A stretch of 64,000 nucleotides of DNA, taken from positions 16,033-80,032 of the forward strand of contig CANIBQ010000012.1 of NCBI GenBank assembly GCA_947465645.1. The letters are read 5' to 3'. Within the stretch, counting starts at the first letter, position 1, and the number at the start of each line of letters is the position of its first letter. The notes under the pieces are model-generated. The model was given only the letters and a program-made list of their open reading frames with translations, did no database searches and was not told the origin of the DNA. Made by a program: the position numbers and the translations under genes. Shown here in pieces: positions 43,118-51,747 of the stretch. This DNA comes from Acidobacteriota bacterium. GTDB lineage: Bacteria; Acidobacteriota; Vicinamibacteria; Vicinamibacterales; UBA2999.

Positions 43118-44065
43118 CTAATTTTTTGGCGCGACGTAGCTCTTTTTCGCCCGCGGCTTGAGCCCGCGCTGCGAGACCCGGACGTCGATGTCGTGCACCT
43201 TGCCGTCCCGTCTGGGCAACGCGAAGCCAAGCAGGTACTGGCTGTGGAGCTCGTCGGCGACCTGGGCGAAGGCCGCGGCGAGATCTTCACCGAAGCGAAT
43301 CTCCGTGTAGCCGCCGCCGGTTTCTTCCGCGACGCGCGCGAGACCGGGGTCGGCGAGATCGGCGGTCAGCATCGCCTGCAGCGCACCGGGACCGATCCCG
43401 GGCATGCCCGGCCGCTGGCCACGGCTACGCATCCCAATCCCGTAGACCATCACGTCATCGTCGCGCGCCCGATCGATGACTTCGACCTGGCTGACGTTGC
43501 GCTGGCGAAAGCTGATCGGTCCGCTGTCTTTTCCGTCGCTGAGGACGAGGACGACCCGACGCTCGGCGCCTTCGTCTCCAAACGCATCCATCGCTTCGTC
43601 CACGGCGCGCCACAGCGGCGTCGGCGCATCAGAGGCAATCCTGTCTGGCAACGCCCGCCGAAGCTCGTCGGGATTCTGCGTGAACACCGGACTGATGGTG
43701 ACCTGGTGCCCGAACGAGCCCACTCGCGCGCGGTCGCCCGGACCAAGACGCCTGAATAGCTGCTCCGACGCCGCTCGCAGCAGCGGCAGGTTGCCTTCCA
43801 TGCTGCCCGATACGTCGAGCATGACGATCAGCCGGATGGCGCGGGGCGTGTTGTCGAAGAGGGTGATGGGCTGCGGCTTGCCTTCGTCGCGCACCTCGAA
43901 GACGTCCTGCGTGAGGTTGGTGACGAGCCGGCCATCGCGATCGGTCACGGTCGCGTAGACGTGCACGGCGTCCCCCGTGCCCCGAAACACCGGCTGCTGC
44001 CCCGCCACTCCAGCCGTCGCCATGACGCACGCGGCCAGTGTCATGAACCTCAGGGACCGCGTCAT
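43118..44065 (-). CDS. VWFA-domain protein of the acidobacterial VWFA-related type
   Basis: The product has 315 residues from the ATG at 44065, with a signal peptide (MTRSLRFMTLAACVMA...GQQP). An ATG at 44098 with AGGA upstream is an alternative, adding 11 residues. An Ig-like N-terminal strand set (VYATVTDRDGRLVTNLTQDVFEV) precedes the VWA domain with MIDAS DVSGSM, the T in APTPLW and D in VLSDGKDSG. The C-terminal part (DELHSQYLLGFALPRRDG) is diagnostic of the VWFA-related family. The longer open frame to 45124 overlaps the ABC gene and is rejected. Likely a periplasmic metal-dependent binding protein. Confidence 0.85.
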   Translation of the reverse strand: MTRSLRFMTLAACVMATAGVAGQQPVFRGTGDAVHVYATVTDRDGRLVTNLTQDVFEVRDEGKPQPITLFDNTPRAIRLIVMLDVSGSMEGNLPLLRAASEQLFRRLGPGDRARVGSFGHQVTISPVFTQNPDELRRALPDRIASDAPTPLWRAVDEAMDAFGDEGAERRVVLVLSDGKDSGPISFRQRNVSQVEVIDRARDDDVMVYGIGMRSRGQRPGMPGIGPGALQAMLTADLADPGLARVAEETGGGYTEIRFGEDLAAAFAQVADELHSQYLLGFALPRRDGKVHDIDVRVSQRGLKPRAKKSYVAPKN

Positions 44066-44113
44066 AGGTACTAGTGATACCACGGGCAGGCGGCGCATGA
44101 CAGAATCCTGCAC

Positions 44114-44197
44114 GGTCCGCCTGAAGGCGGACACTACGAATCCGGCGGACACTACGAACCCGGCGGACATTACGAACCCAGCGGACACGACGAACCC
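44114..44197. repeat. GTCCGCC palindrome plus four 18-bp tandem repeats ending at a start codon
   Basis: GTCCGCCTGAAGGCGGAC (44115-44132) is a perfect palindrome. From 44127 the unit GCGGACACTACGAACCCG repeats with period 18 (starts 44127, 44145, 44163, 44181), and the last copy, one base short, ends directly at the ATG at 44198. The repeat therefore forms the whole leader of the ABC gene, which has no Shine-Dalgarno. The same palindrome and ACACTACG flank recur at 46416-46440. Confidence 0.85.
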
Positions 44198-45139
44198 ATG
44201 TCGACTCATCCGGTCATTCACGTCGCCGCGATCCGGAAGACGTACGGGCGCACGGTGGCCGTGGATGACGTCTCCTTCGACGTCCAGCCGGGAGAGATCT
44301 TCGGCCTGATCGGACCGAACGGCGCCGGCAAGACGACGACGATGGAATGCGTCGAGGGCCTGCGATCGCCCGACCGCGGCGCGATCTCCGTGTTCGGCCT
44401 CGATCCCGCGCGCGATCGTCATGCGCTGCAGGAGCGCATCGGCGTCCAGTTGCAGGAAGCGCAACTGCAGAAGCGCATCAAGGTGCGCGAAGCGGTGGGC
44501 CTCTGGGCGTCGCTGTACCACAAGCCGCTGGACGGCGACCACCTGATCGAGCAGCTCGGGCTGAGCGACAAGCGCGATGCGTGGTTCATGACGCTCTCTG
44601 GAGGCCAGAAGCAGCGGCTCTTCATCGCCCTCGCGCTCATCAACGACCCTGAGGTCGTCTTCCTCGACGAGCTGACCACCGGACTCGATCCGCAGGCGCG
44701 CCGCGCGATCTGGGACCTGGTGCGCAGCATCCGCCAGCGCGGCAAGACGGTGCTGCTGACGACACACCTGATGGAGGAGGCCGAGCGCCTGTGCGACCGC
44801 GTGGCGATCATCGATCGCGGCCGCATCATCGACATCGGCGCGCCCGCAAAGCTCGTCGAGCGGCACTGTCCCGAACGGACGGTGATCGTGGCCACCGAGG
44901 ATGTGGACGCAGCCGAACGCTTTCGAGCGATCCCGCAGGTGCAATCGGTGACGATCGAGGGCCCCTCGACTTCGCTCGGGGCACGCACGCAGTTCACGAT
45001 TCGCGGGCAGGGAGATCTGGTGACACAGGTGATTCACTGCCTCGCGGAGCATCACATACGGGTGGCCGATTTCCGCACCGAGGTGCCGACCCTCGAGGAC
45101 GTCTTTCTCAAGCTGACCGGCCACCTGATTCGAGACTGA
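44198..45139 (+). CDS. ABC transporter ATP-binding protein (ABC-2 / drug-export type)
   Basis: The product has 313 residues. Walker A GPNGAGKTTT (about 39-48), Q-loop GVQLQEAQLQ, signature LSGGQKQR, Walker B VVFLDELTTGLDP and H-loop TTHLMEEAE are all present. The Walker B carries the catalytic Glu. A C-terminal ~90-residue regulatory domain follows, as in DrrA/CcmA-type exporters. It pairs with the permease 9 nt downstream. The leader is made of 18-bp repeats. Confidence 0.93.
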   Translation: MSTHPVIHVAAIRKTYGRTVAVDDVSFDVQPGEIFGLIGPNGAGKTTTMECVEGLRSPDRGAISVFGLDPARDRHALQERIGVQLQEAQLQKRIKVREAVGLWASLYHKPLDGDHLIEQLGLSDKRDAWFMTLSGGQKQRLFIALALINDPEVVFLDELTTGLDPQARRAIWDLVRSIRQRGKTVLLTTHLMEEAERLCDRVAIIDRGRIIDIGAPAKLVERHCPERTVIVATEDVDAAERFRAIPQVQSVTIEGPSTSLGARTQFTIRGQGDLVTQVIHCLAEHHIRVADFRTEVPTLEDVFLKLTGHLIRD

Positions 45140-45148
45140 GGGCTGACC

Positions 45149-45895
45149 ATGCTGCGCGGACTCTGGCGACTGACCTGGCTCGAGATCAAGATCTTCGCGC
45201 GCGAGCCGCTCGGACTGATCGGATCGATCGCGGTGCCGGTGCTGGTGTTCGTCGTCCTGCGCCGTCTGGTACCGGGCGAAGGGAGGATCGCGGCCCGCGC
45301 CCCGCGGTTCGTGTCGGTCGATCTGCCGATTCTTGTGTCGTTGCTGATCGCGGCGAGCTCCGTCCTGTCACTCATCGCGGTCATCGCGGTCTACCGTGAA
45401 GGCGGGATCCTCAAGCGGCTGCGGGCCACCCCGCTCAGGGCGCATACGATCCTGACAGCGCACGTGCTGGTGAAGCTCCTGTTCACCGCCATCACGCTGG
45501 GCGCCACGGTTCTGGTGGGCCGGCGCCTCGTCCTCCTGAACCCCGGCGTGCCGCTCGCGTCGTTCACGCTGGCGCTGCTCTTCAGCACCCTGAGCCTGAT
45601 CTCCATAGGCTTTCTGGTGGCGAGCGTGGTGTCCACCGCACGATTCGCGCAGCCGGTCGGCTCGCTGATTCTCTATCCGATGCTCGGCCTGTCGGGACTG
45701 TTCTTTCCGATCGACGCGCTGCCGCCAACGCTGCACGCCATCGCCCGCGCGCTGCCACTCACCTACGCCGTGTCGCTGCTGAGGGGCATCTGGCACGGCG
45801 AAGGGTGGGCGGCTCACGGCACCGATGTGGCGGTGCTGGCGGTGATGTTCGTCGTACTCACCGCGATTGGCGCAAAGGTATTTCGCTGGGAGTGA
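45149..45895 (+). CDS. ABC-2 type transporter permease
   Basis: The product has 248 residues with six hydrophobic segments, the typical ABC-2 pattern (VDLPILVSLLIAASSVLSLIAVIAVYREGGILKRLRATPLR coupling region, and ILYPMLGLSGLFFPIDALP near the fourth span). It starts 9 nt after the ATPase stop. Together they would export a lipid, drug or carbohydrate from the inner membrane; direction and cargo are inferred from the family. Confidence 0.93.
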   Translation: MLRGLWRLTWLEIKIFAREPLGLIGSIAVPVLVFVVLRRLVPGEGRIAARAPRFVSVDLPILVSLLIAASSVLSLIAVIAVYREGGILKRLRATPLRAHTILTAHVLVKLLFTAITLGATVLVGRRLVLLNPGVPLASFTLALLFSTLSLISIGFLVASVVSTARFAQPVGSLILYPMLGLSGLFFPIDALPPTLHAIARALPLTYAVSLLRGIWHGEGWAAHGTDVAVLAVMFVVLTAIGAKVFRWE

Positions 45896-45898
45896 CGG

Positions 45899-45960
45899 GC
45901 CACAGAGACACAGAGTCACAGAGAAAAAAGCTTAGATCTGTGTCTCTGTGACTCTGTGGC
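45899..45960. terminator. Bidirectional CACAGAG hairpin terminator
   Basis: GCCACAGAGACACAGAGTCACAGAG (about 25 nt, from 45899) pairs with the segment ending GACTCTGTGGC at 45960, with only two or three mismatches and a loop containing AAAAAAGCTTAGAT. It sits between the convergent permease and the gene at 45985. It is built of CACAGAG units, so it also looks like a dispersed repeat. Confidence 0.7.
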
Positions 45961-45984
45961 TAGGTCAAAGCGGAAAGCCGACAG

Positions 45985-46398
45985 CTAGCCTCGTCCTCGG
46001 CGCTTGTTCGTCTTCTCCATCGTCTTCGCCGCGCGCAGCTTGGCCGCCTGGCTTGCCTCACGTCTCACGGCTGAACCGGCGGGGGCCGGCGTGCGATGTT
46101 TCTTCCCTGGCGCGTCGACAGTGCCGCCGCTCCGCCCTTTGGTTGCTTTGCGCGCGGGAGCTGCCGCCGCGTTCTTCTTTGCCTGGGTCGCGCCCGCCGA
46201 GAAGTGCTGGAGCAGATCCGCCGCACCCTTGCGCAGGCTGGTGACCTGCTTGTCGAACGCCTCGCGGTCGATCCAGCCGTCCGCCTTCACCTGAAGCGTC
46301 CCGGCCATCCGGCCAAGCTGCTCGGCAAACACCAGCAACTGCTGCTCCATCCCCGCAGCCGTCGTCGTACCTGCGCTGCCCTTGTCACGCTTCGCCAT
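45985..46398 (-). CDS. Basic alanine/lysine-rich hypothetical protein
   Basis: The product has 137 residues with GGAG 5 nt before the ATG. The N-terminal half is a single helical region (MEQQLLVFAEQLGRMAGTLQ...FDKQVTSLRKGAADLLQHF), and the C-terminal half is a disordered basic tail rich in Ala, Lys, Arg and Pro (QAKKNAAAAPARKATKGR), as in nucleic-acid-binding histone-like tails. No family recognised. The GTCCGCC palindrome lies just upstream of its start. Confidence 0.7.
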   Translation of the reverse strand: MAKRDKGSAGTTTAAGMEQQLLVFAEQLGRMAGTLQVKADGWIDREAFDKQVTSLRKGAADLLQHFSAGATQAKKNAAAAPARKATKGRSGGTVDAPGKKHRTPAPAGSAVRREASQAAKLRAAKTMEKTNKRRGRG

Positions 46399-46415
46399 TC
46401 GAACTCCGTTTTCAA

Positions 46416-46480
46416 GGTCCGCCTGAAGGCGGACACTACGTACGTCGTATACGTACGTCGTATACGCACGTCTTGCCTAG
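46416..46480. repeat. Second GTCCGCC palindrome with ACGTACGTCGTAT tandem extension
   Basis: GGTCCGCCTGAAGGCGGACACTACG (25 nt at 46416-46440) repeats the 44114 element in the same orientation. It is followed by near-tandem GTACGTCGTATAC units to about 46470 instead of the 18-bp units, so the palindrome is the conserved core and the extension varies. Confidence 0.8.
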
Positions 46481-46513
46481 TGTAGAAGCTTTTCGCTGGG
46501 AACCGGCTCAACC

Positions 46514-46618
46514 GGAACGAGAACGAGAACGAGAACGGAACGAGAACGACAGAACGACAGAACGACAGAACGACCCGAACGACCCGAACGACCCGAACGC
46601 CCGAACGATCCGAACGGA
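46514..46618. repeat. Long CGAACG-type repeat array downstream of leuA
   Basis: GAACGA units of period 6 pass into period-9 GAACGACAG and GAACGACCC units, then CGAACGCCCGAACGATCC. It ends 12 nt before the leuA stop side (46631). It is the longest of the five arrays and the only one that shows gradual change of unit, suggestive of slippage. Confidence 0.85.
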
Positions 46619-46630
46619 TCTCCCGTCCTC

Positions 46631-47890
46631 TTATACCCCGTGTCCGTAGCCCGACTCGTGCAGCGCGTGGTGCTGCCCGCCCGTGGCGGGCGTGTCGAAG
46701 GGATCGACCGGTTCGGCCACCACCACGGTGGTGGTGGTGCGCACGGTGCTGACGACGGCGACGATGTCGGTGTCGGTGAGGATTTTGCGATCGTCGGCGA
46801 TGGCCATCAGCGCGCGGTAGACCTCGAGCAGCTCCACGGCCTCGAGCTCGATGCCGAGGTCCTGGCAGCGGCGGCGCACCGCGGCGCGGCCCGAGTGCTT
46901 GCCGAGGACGAGCGGATTCCAGGGCGCGCCCACATCTTCCGGCCGCATGATTTCGTAGGTGCGGCGATCCTTCAGGAAGCCGTCCTGGTGGATGCCCGCC
47001 TCGTGCGAGAAGGCGTTGCGGCCGACGACCGCCTTGTTCGACTGCACCGCCTGGCCGGTGAGCCTCGTGAGCAGCTCGCTCGACTGGTAGATCTGCACCG
47101 GGTCGACGCCCACCTCGTACGGCAGGCGATCGCCGCGGACGCGGAACGCCATCACGATTTCCTCGAGCGCCGCGTTGCCCGCGCGCTCGCCGATGCCGTT
47201 GATGGTGCACTCCACCTGCCGCGCGCCGCCGTTGACGGCCGCCAGCGAGTTGGCGACCGCGAGGCCGAGGTCGTCGTGGCAGTGGGTGCTGAAGATCACC
47301 TTGTCGGAATTCGGGATGCGCTCGCGGATGCGCTGGAAGAAATCCAGCGTCTCGTCCGGCGTGCTGTAGCCAACCGTATCGGGCAGGTTGACGGTGCTCG
47401 CGCCGACCTTGATGACCGCCTCGATTACACGGCAGAGGAAGTCGAAGTCGCTGCGGGTGGCATCTTCCGCCGAGAATTCCACGTCGAACGTGTGGTGCCG
47501 CGCGTAGCGCACCGCGTCAACCGCCGCCTCGAGGCACTCCTCGCGCGAGATGCGCAGCTTTGCCTGGAGATGCAGGTCGGAGGTCGCAATGAATGTGTGG
47601 ATGCGGCCCTGCGCCGCCGGCTTGATCGACCACGCCGCCTTTTCGAGGTCGGCGCGGTGGCAGCGGGCCAGGCACGCGATGACCGGACGCCGCACCTCGG
47701 TGGCAATCAGGCGGACGGCTTCGGCGTCCGCGGGGGAGGCAATCGGGAACCCGGCTTCGATGATGTCCACGCCCAGGGCATCGAGCTGGTGCGCAAGCAG
47801 GAGCTTCTCGTCCGGCCGAAGCGAAAAACCGGGGGCCTGTTCCCCGTCGCGCAGCGTCGTGTCGAAGATCCAAACTCGGTCCTTGCCCAT
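46631..47890 (-). CDS. leuA: 2-isopropylmalate synthase, short form
   Basis: Condenses acetyl-CoA with 2-oxoisovalerate, the first step of leucine synthesis. The product has 419 residues from the ATG at 47890 (AGGAGG 6 nt upstream). [14 protein letters not shown] (about 10-23) carries the catalytic Arg/Asp/Glu, HCHDD and [16 protein letters not shown] the metal site and the typical second signature. The full family is about 510 residues and carries a C-terminal allosteric LeuA-dimer domain. Here the sequence stops about 90 residues earlier with a short tail ([18 protein letters not shown]), so leucine feedback may be absent or act elsewhere. Homocitrate- or citramalate-synthase activity cannot be excluded, but leuC and leuD nearby favour leuA. 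Confidence 0.88.
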   Translation of the reverse strand: MGKDRVWIFDTTLRDGEQAPGFSLRPDEKLLLAHQLDALGVDIIEAGFPIASPADAEAVRLIATEVRRPVIACLARCHRADLEKAAWSIKPAAQGRIHTFIATSDLHLQAKLRISREECLEAAVDAVRYARHHTFDVEFSAEDATRSDFDFLCRVIEAVIKVGASTVNLPDTVGYSTPDETLDFFQRIRERIPNSDKVIFSTHCHDDLGLAVANSLAAVNGGARQVECTINGIGERAGNAALEEIVMAFRVRGDRLPYEVGVDPVQIYQSSELLTRLTGQAVQSNKAVVGRNAFSHEAGIHQDGFLKDRRTYEIMRPEDVGAPWNPLVLGKHSGRAAVRRRCQDLGIELEAVELLEVYRALMAIADDRKILTDTDIVAVVSTVRTTTTVVVAEPVDPFDTPATGGQHHALHESGYGHGV

Positions 47891-47911
47891 GGGAATCCTC
47901 CTGCCTAAGTC

Positions 47912-47969
47912 AGTAGACGCGACCGGGTGGGATAATGTCAAAATGATAGTTATTCTGCTTTGATTATCA
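47912..47969. promoter_or_regulatory. Divergent leuA/lysR regulatory region
   Basis: On the minus strand TTGACA (47941-47936), an 18-nt spacer and TCTACT (47917-47912) form a leuA promoter. Next to it TGATA...TATCA (47944-47969; half sites TGATAGT and ATTATCA) makes an AT-rich imperfect inverted repeat of the T-N11-A kind used by LysR regulators, just upstream of the leuA -35. TTATAC near 47974 may be the -10 of the lysR gene. Confidence 0.55.
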
Positions 47970-47991
47970 ATGCTTATACAGGAGCCGTGCA

Positions 47992-48876
47992 GTGGAGCTA
48001 GCTGAACTGCGTGTTTTCCTTAAGGTTGCGGGCGAAAGAAGCTTTTCCAGGGCGGCCATGAAGCTGCACCGGACGCAGCCGGCTGTCAGCCAGGCGGTGC
48101 GTCGCCTGGAGGAGAGTGTCGGCGAGCGGCTGTTCGACCGGGCCACCAAGGACGCCACCCTGACGGACGCGGGCCGGCTCCTCCGGGACTACGCCGATCG
48201 ACTGGTCCGCTTATCGGACGAGGCGGAGACCGCCGTCAAGGATTTGCGCGACCTGCGCCGCGGCCGCGTGCTCATGGGCGCCAACGAGGCATCAGTCCAT
48301 GCCGTGCTGCCGCTGATCGCGAAGTTTCGCGAGGCGCACCCGCTCGTCCACGTGGATGTGCGCCGCATTCCCGCCCGGCAGATTGGGGCCGAGGTGGCGC
48401 AGGGCAGCCTCGACTTCGGCGTGCTCACGTTTCAGCCCGCCGAGCCCAAGCTCGGCTCGGTCGTCCTGGGACAGGACGAGCTCGTGATGCTGGTGCACCC
48501 CTCGCATCCGCTCGCCCACACGCGGGAGGTCACGCTCTCGGAGTGCGCGAGGCAAACCGTCATCGCCCACAACGATCCCTCGCACGTGCGCGACCGCGTG
48601 CTGCGCCTGTTCGAGCAGCATCACATCCCGGCCAACATCCTCGTCTCGCTGCCGAGTCTCGAAGGCATCAAGCGGGCGGTGGCGATGCAGATGGGCGTGG
48701 CGCTGCTCCCCCGCCGCTGCGCAGAATCGGAGATCGCGCGCGGCGAGCTCGTGGCCCTCGCGATGCCGGAGGTCAGGCTCCGGCGCCAGGTGCGGCTCGT
48801 CTTCCGCAAGAGCGGCGAACGCTCGCACGCGTCGAACGCGTTTCTCGCGTCTGTCGAGGAAAAGAAGAAGGGCTAA
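47992..48876 (+). CDS. LysR-family transcriptional regulator (leucine genes)
   Basis: The product has 294 residues from a GTG at 47992 with AGGAG upstream. The N-terminal winged helix (ELRVFLKVAGERSFSRAAM, then LHRTQPAVSQAVRRLEE) and linker helix are standard, and a periplasmic-binding-like effector domain follows (RGRVLMGANEASVHAVLPLI). It is divergent from leuA and convergent with leuCD (stops overlap by four bases), so the likely role is control of leucine synthesis by a pathway intermediate, as LeuO or IlvY do elsewhere. That role is inferred from position. Confidence 0.9.
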   Translation: MELAELRVFLKVAGERSFSRAAMKLHRTQPAVSQAVRRLEESVGERLFDRATKDATLTDAGRLLRDYADRLVRLSDEAETAVKDLRDLRRGRVLMGANEASVHAVLPLIAKFREAHPLVHVDVRRIPARQIGAEVAQGSLDFGVLTFQPAEPKLGSVVLGQDELVMLVHPSHPLAHTREVTLSECARQTVIAHNDPSHVRDRVLRLFEQHHIPANILVSLPSLEGIKRAVAMQMGVALLPRRCAESEIARGELVALAMPEVRLRRQVRLVFRKSGERSHASNAFLASVEEKKKG

Positions 48877-49487
48877 AACGAATTGGCGTATGGCAGCTTC
48901 GCCGCCACCGCGTCTACTTCGTTGTAGCGTTCGAGGAGCAGCGCCGTCGTATCCCATGCGCCGGTGACGAACGCGTCGCGGACGTTGCTGGGGAGGCTCA
49001 CGGCGCATTTGAGTCCCTCCATCTCGCACGTCCCCGCCTTCAGATCGACGCGCAGCGTGGCGTCCGGACGCTCCTCGACGCGGTCCATCATCGCGCGTAC
49101 TTCGAGAGGCGATGCGGTCAGGCACGGCAGCCCTATCATCACGGCGTTGCCGAAGAAGATCTCGGAGAACGATTCACCGATCACCGCGCGGATGCCCGAG
49201 CGGTAGAGGCCCTGCGGCGCATGCTCGCGCGACGAGCCGCAGCCGAAGTTGCGGTTGACGAGCAGGATGGTGGCGCCTGCGTACTGCGGATTGTCGAAGG
49301 GATGCACCCCGTGCGCGTGGTCACCGGCCGAGGAGCCGGTGCGTTCGTCGACGAACAGGTACTTCTCGAGGCCTTCGAAGGTCACCGCCTTGAGGTACCG
49401 CGCGGGCATGATGCGGTCGGTGTCGATGTCGTCGCCGCGCATCGGCAGCGCCGCGCCTTCGATTCGGGTTATGCGTTGTGCTTCCAT
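48873..49487 (-). CDS. leuD: 3-isopropylmalate dehydratase small subunit
   Basis: The product has 204 residues, the usual LeuD length. RGDDIDTDRIMPARYLK is the small-subunit signature and FGCGSSREHAP the swivel-domain active-site loop. It forms the isopropylmalate isomerase with LeuC, encoded 15 nt upstream. No Shine-Dalgarno is visible, so translation may be coupled to leuC. leuB is not in the window. Confidence 0.94.
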   Translation of the reverse strand: MEAQRITRIEGAALPMRGDDIDTDRIMPARYLKAVTFEGLEKYLFVDERTGSSAGDHAHGVHPFDNPQYAGATILLVNRNFGCGSSREHAPQGLYRSGIRAVIGESFSEIFFGNAVMIGLPCLTASPLEVRAMMDRVEERPDATLRVDLKAGTCEMEGLKCAVSLPSNVRDAFVTGAWDTTALLLERYNEVDAVAAKLPYANSF

Positions 49488-49502
49488 ATCGTTCGCGGAG
49501 GC

Positions 49503-50924
49503 CTAAAGGCCTCTGCCTACCGTGGCGGTGACCAGCTCCCTGACGTCGGTCACCTCGCCGGCGAGCGCCGCGGCGGCGACCATCGCCGGACTCATCAGCA
49601 GCGTGCGACCGGTGGGGCTCCCCTGCCGTCCCTTGAAGTTCCTGTTCGACGAAGCGGCGCACACCTGATCGCCTTCGAGCTTGTCGGGATTCATCCCCAG
49701 GCACATCGAGCAGCCGGCGCCGCGCCACTCGAAGCCGGCCGCCCGGAAGATCTCGTCGAGCCCTTCTTTCTCCGCCGCCTTCTTCACCGCCACCGATCCG
49801 GGGACGACGAGCGCCTTCACATGCGCCGCCACGCGCTTGCCGCGGACGATGCGCGCGGCCTCGCGGAGATCAGACAACCGCGAGTTCGTGCACGAACCGA
49901 TGAACGCGACGTCCACCTTCAAGCCCGCGATCGGCTGCCCCGCCCGCAGGCCCATGTATCCCAGCGCATCGGTGACCGCCTGCGCCTCCGCGCCGGCATC
50001 GGCCGCGGACGGCACGAGCTCCCTGACGCCAATCGACTGGCCCGGATGCACGCCCCACGTCACGACCGGCGTCAGCTCCTCCGCCCGAATCTCCACGTCA
50101 TCGTCATAGACCGCGTCCTTGTCGGAGGCGATCGAGGTCCACCAGGCGACCGCGCGGTCGAAGGCCTCACCCTGGGGCGCGAACGGGCGGCCCTTCAGAT
50201 ACGCGAACGTGGTGGCGTCTGGGTTGACGTAGCCGACGCGCGCGCCGCCTTCGATCGACATGTTGCAGATCGTCATCCGCTCGTCCATCGACATCCGCTC
50301 GATCGTGTCGCCGGCGTATTCATACGCGTAGCCGACGCCGCCCGCCACGCCGAGGCGGTGGATGATCGTGAGCACGACGTCCTTGGCATAGACGCCGGCC
50401 GGCAGCGTTCCCGTGACGCGGATGCGCCGCACCTTCAGCGGCTCGAGCGCCAGGCACTGCGAGGCGAGCACGTCGCGCACCTGCGAGGTGCCGATGCCGA
50501 ATGCCACCGCGCCAAACGCGCCGTGCGTCGAGGTGTGGCTGTCGCCGCAGGCAATCGTCATCCCGGGCTGCGTCAGTCCGAGTTCGGGTCCAATCACGTG
50601 GACGATGCCCTGCCGGTCGTCGTCCATGTTGGCGAGACGGACGCCGAAATCGCGGCAGTTTCGCTCGAGAGACGAAATCATGTCCTCGGCAAGCAGGTCG
50701 AGAAACGGCCGCGTCCGCTCGCGCGTCGGGATGATGTGGTCGACCGTGGCGAAGGTCCGATCCGGGCGGGCCACCTTCCACCCCCGCTCGCGCAGCGCGT
50801 CGAAGGCCTGGGGCGTGGTGACCTCGTGAATCAGGTGAAGCCCGATAAAGAGCTGTGTCTGGCCCGAGGGAAGCGTGCGCACGGTGTGGAGGTCCCACAC
50901 CTTCTTCAGAAGGGTTTGTCCCAT
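49503..50924 (-). CDS. leuC: 3-isopropylmalate dehydratase large subunit
   Basis: The product has 473 residues from the ATG at 50924; the longer frame to 50996 is rejected because the family starts at [11 protein letters not shown]. The [4Fe-4S] ligands are present: the C in GSCTNSRL and the pair in [20 protein letters not shown] and the [16 protein letters not shown] region are also intact. It isomerises 2- to 3-isopropylmalate with LeuD. Divergent from the copper-delivery genes across 80 nt. Confidence 0.94.
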   Translation of the reverse strand: MGQTLLKKVWDLHTVRTLPSGQTQLFIGLHLIHEVTTPQAFDALRERGWKVARPDRTFATVDHIIPTRERTRPFLDLLAEDMISSLERNCRDFGVRLANMDDDRQGIVHVIGPELGLTQPGMTIACGDSHTSTHGAFGAVAFGIGTSQVRDVLASQCLALEPLKVRRIRVTGTLPAGVYAKDVVLTIIHRLGVAGGVGYAYEYAGDTIERMSMDERMTICNMSIEGGARVGYVNPDATTFAYLKGRPFAPQGEAFDRAVAWWTSIASDKDAVYDDDVEIRAEELTPVVTWGVHPGQSIGVRELVPSAADAGAEAQAVTDALGYMGLRAGQPIAGLKVDVAFIGSCTNSRLSDLREAARIVRGKRVAAHVKALVVPGSVAVKKAAEKEGLDEIFRAAGFEWRGAGCSMCLGMNPDKLEGDQVCAASSNRNFKGRQGSPTGRTLLMSPAMVAAAALAGEVTDVRELVTATVGRGL

Positions 50925-51004
50925 GGATCCGTCCCACTGTACCACGCTGACAACTGCCATATAATCACGACGTCGCGGACACCGCGCCCCGCCCATTACT
51001 GCTC

Positions 51005-51727
51005 ATGAGGGTTCCCTTTCGTTATCGCGTCATCGTGGGCCTGCTCGCGTCCCTGGCGGCCGCCGGGTGCAGCGATCGAGCCGATGAAGGACATCAGCTG
51101 TACATGACGCACGGGTGCGGCACCTGCCACGGAGCCACCGGGCTCGGCGACGGTCCCAGTGCCCCACGCCTCGTGGTGCCTCCGACTGATTTTACGAATG
51201 CGCAGGCGTACCGCGAAGGCTCGTCCCCGGAGGACATCGCCAGGACGATTCGGTATGGCACGAGCCTGCCGGGGCCGATGCCGCCATTCGCCCACATCTC
51301 CGAGGAAGACGCGTTGTCGCTGGCCGTCTGGATCGTCTCGCTGCAGACATCTGACATCGCCGTGCGCGACGCGTGGGTTCGCGAAACGACCGGGAACCGT
51401 TCGATCACCAGCGGCTACCTGACGATCGACAATCGTGGGACCGAGGACCGCACGCTCGTCGGCATGGCGGTCGAAGGGTCGGCACGCGCCGAGCTTCACA
51501 CGATCGAGCAGGGTGGCAACGCGGTGATGCGCCGCGTCGAATCGCTGACGATTCCCGCGGGCTCCTCGGTGGTGCTGGAGCCGGGTGGCACGCATGCCAT
51601 GATCTTCGACGTGAATCCGCCGCTGGTCGTCGGCAACCCGGCGACGATCACGCTCACCTTCGATAACAACCGGCAGGAGAAAGTCCGCGCCGTGGTCCGG
51701 CCGCTGGCCGCCATGTCGGTCCGTTGA
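51005..51727 (+). CDS. Lipoprotein fusing cytochrome c and PCuAC copper chaperone
   Basis: The product has 240 residues. A lipobox (LAAAGC22) anchors it to a membrane. The first domain is a c-type cytochrome with one heme site, C38-C41-H42 (CGTCH), and a distal Met. The second (about 118-240) is a PCuAC/DUF461 domain with H165...M175...H197-x-M199, close to the HX10MX21HXM copper motif (here nine residues in the first gap). PCuAC proteins deliver Cu(I) to the CuA site of cytochrome oxidase with Sco; here that activity is fused to an electron carrier. The Sco gene follows after 20 nt. Confidence 0.9.
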   Translation: MRVPFRYRVIVGLLASLAAAGCSDRADEGHQLYMTHGCGTCHGATGLGDGPSAPRLVVPPTDFTNAQAYREGSSPEDIARTIRYGTSLPGPMPPFAHISEEDALSLAVWIVSLQTSDIAVRDAWVRETTGNRSITSGYLTIDNRGTEDRTLVGMAVEGSARAELHTIEQGGNAVMRRVESLTIPAGSSVVLEPGGTHAMIFDVNPPLVVGNPATITLTFDNNRQEKVRAVVRPLAAMSVR

Positions 51728-51747
51728 GACGAACATTGAGGCGAACG

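Noticed and set aside
44066..45124. Extension of the VWA gene frame into the ABC gene
   Set aside because: The extension is antisense to a well-supported ATPase; a signal peptide begins at 44065 instead.
28492..46618. CRISPR array from short repeats
   Set aside because: The CGAACG and GTCCGCC repeats lack constant direct repeats with unique spacers of equal length, and no cas genes are present.
48543..51008. Open frame of 821 codons on the plus strand
   Set aside because: It is antisense to leuD and leuC, whose conserved motifs fit the minus strand; the plus-strand product is Arg/His-rich with no family pattern.
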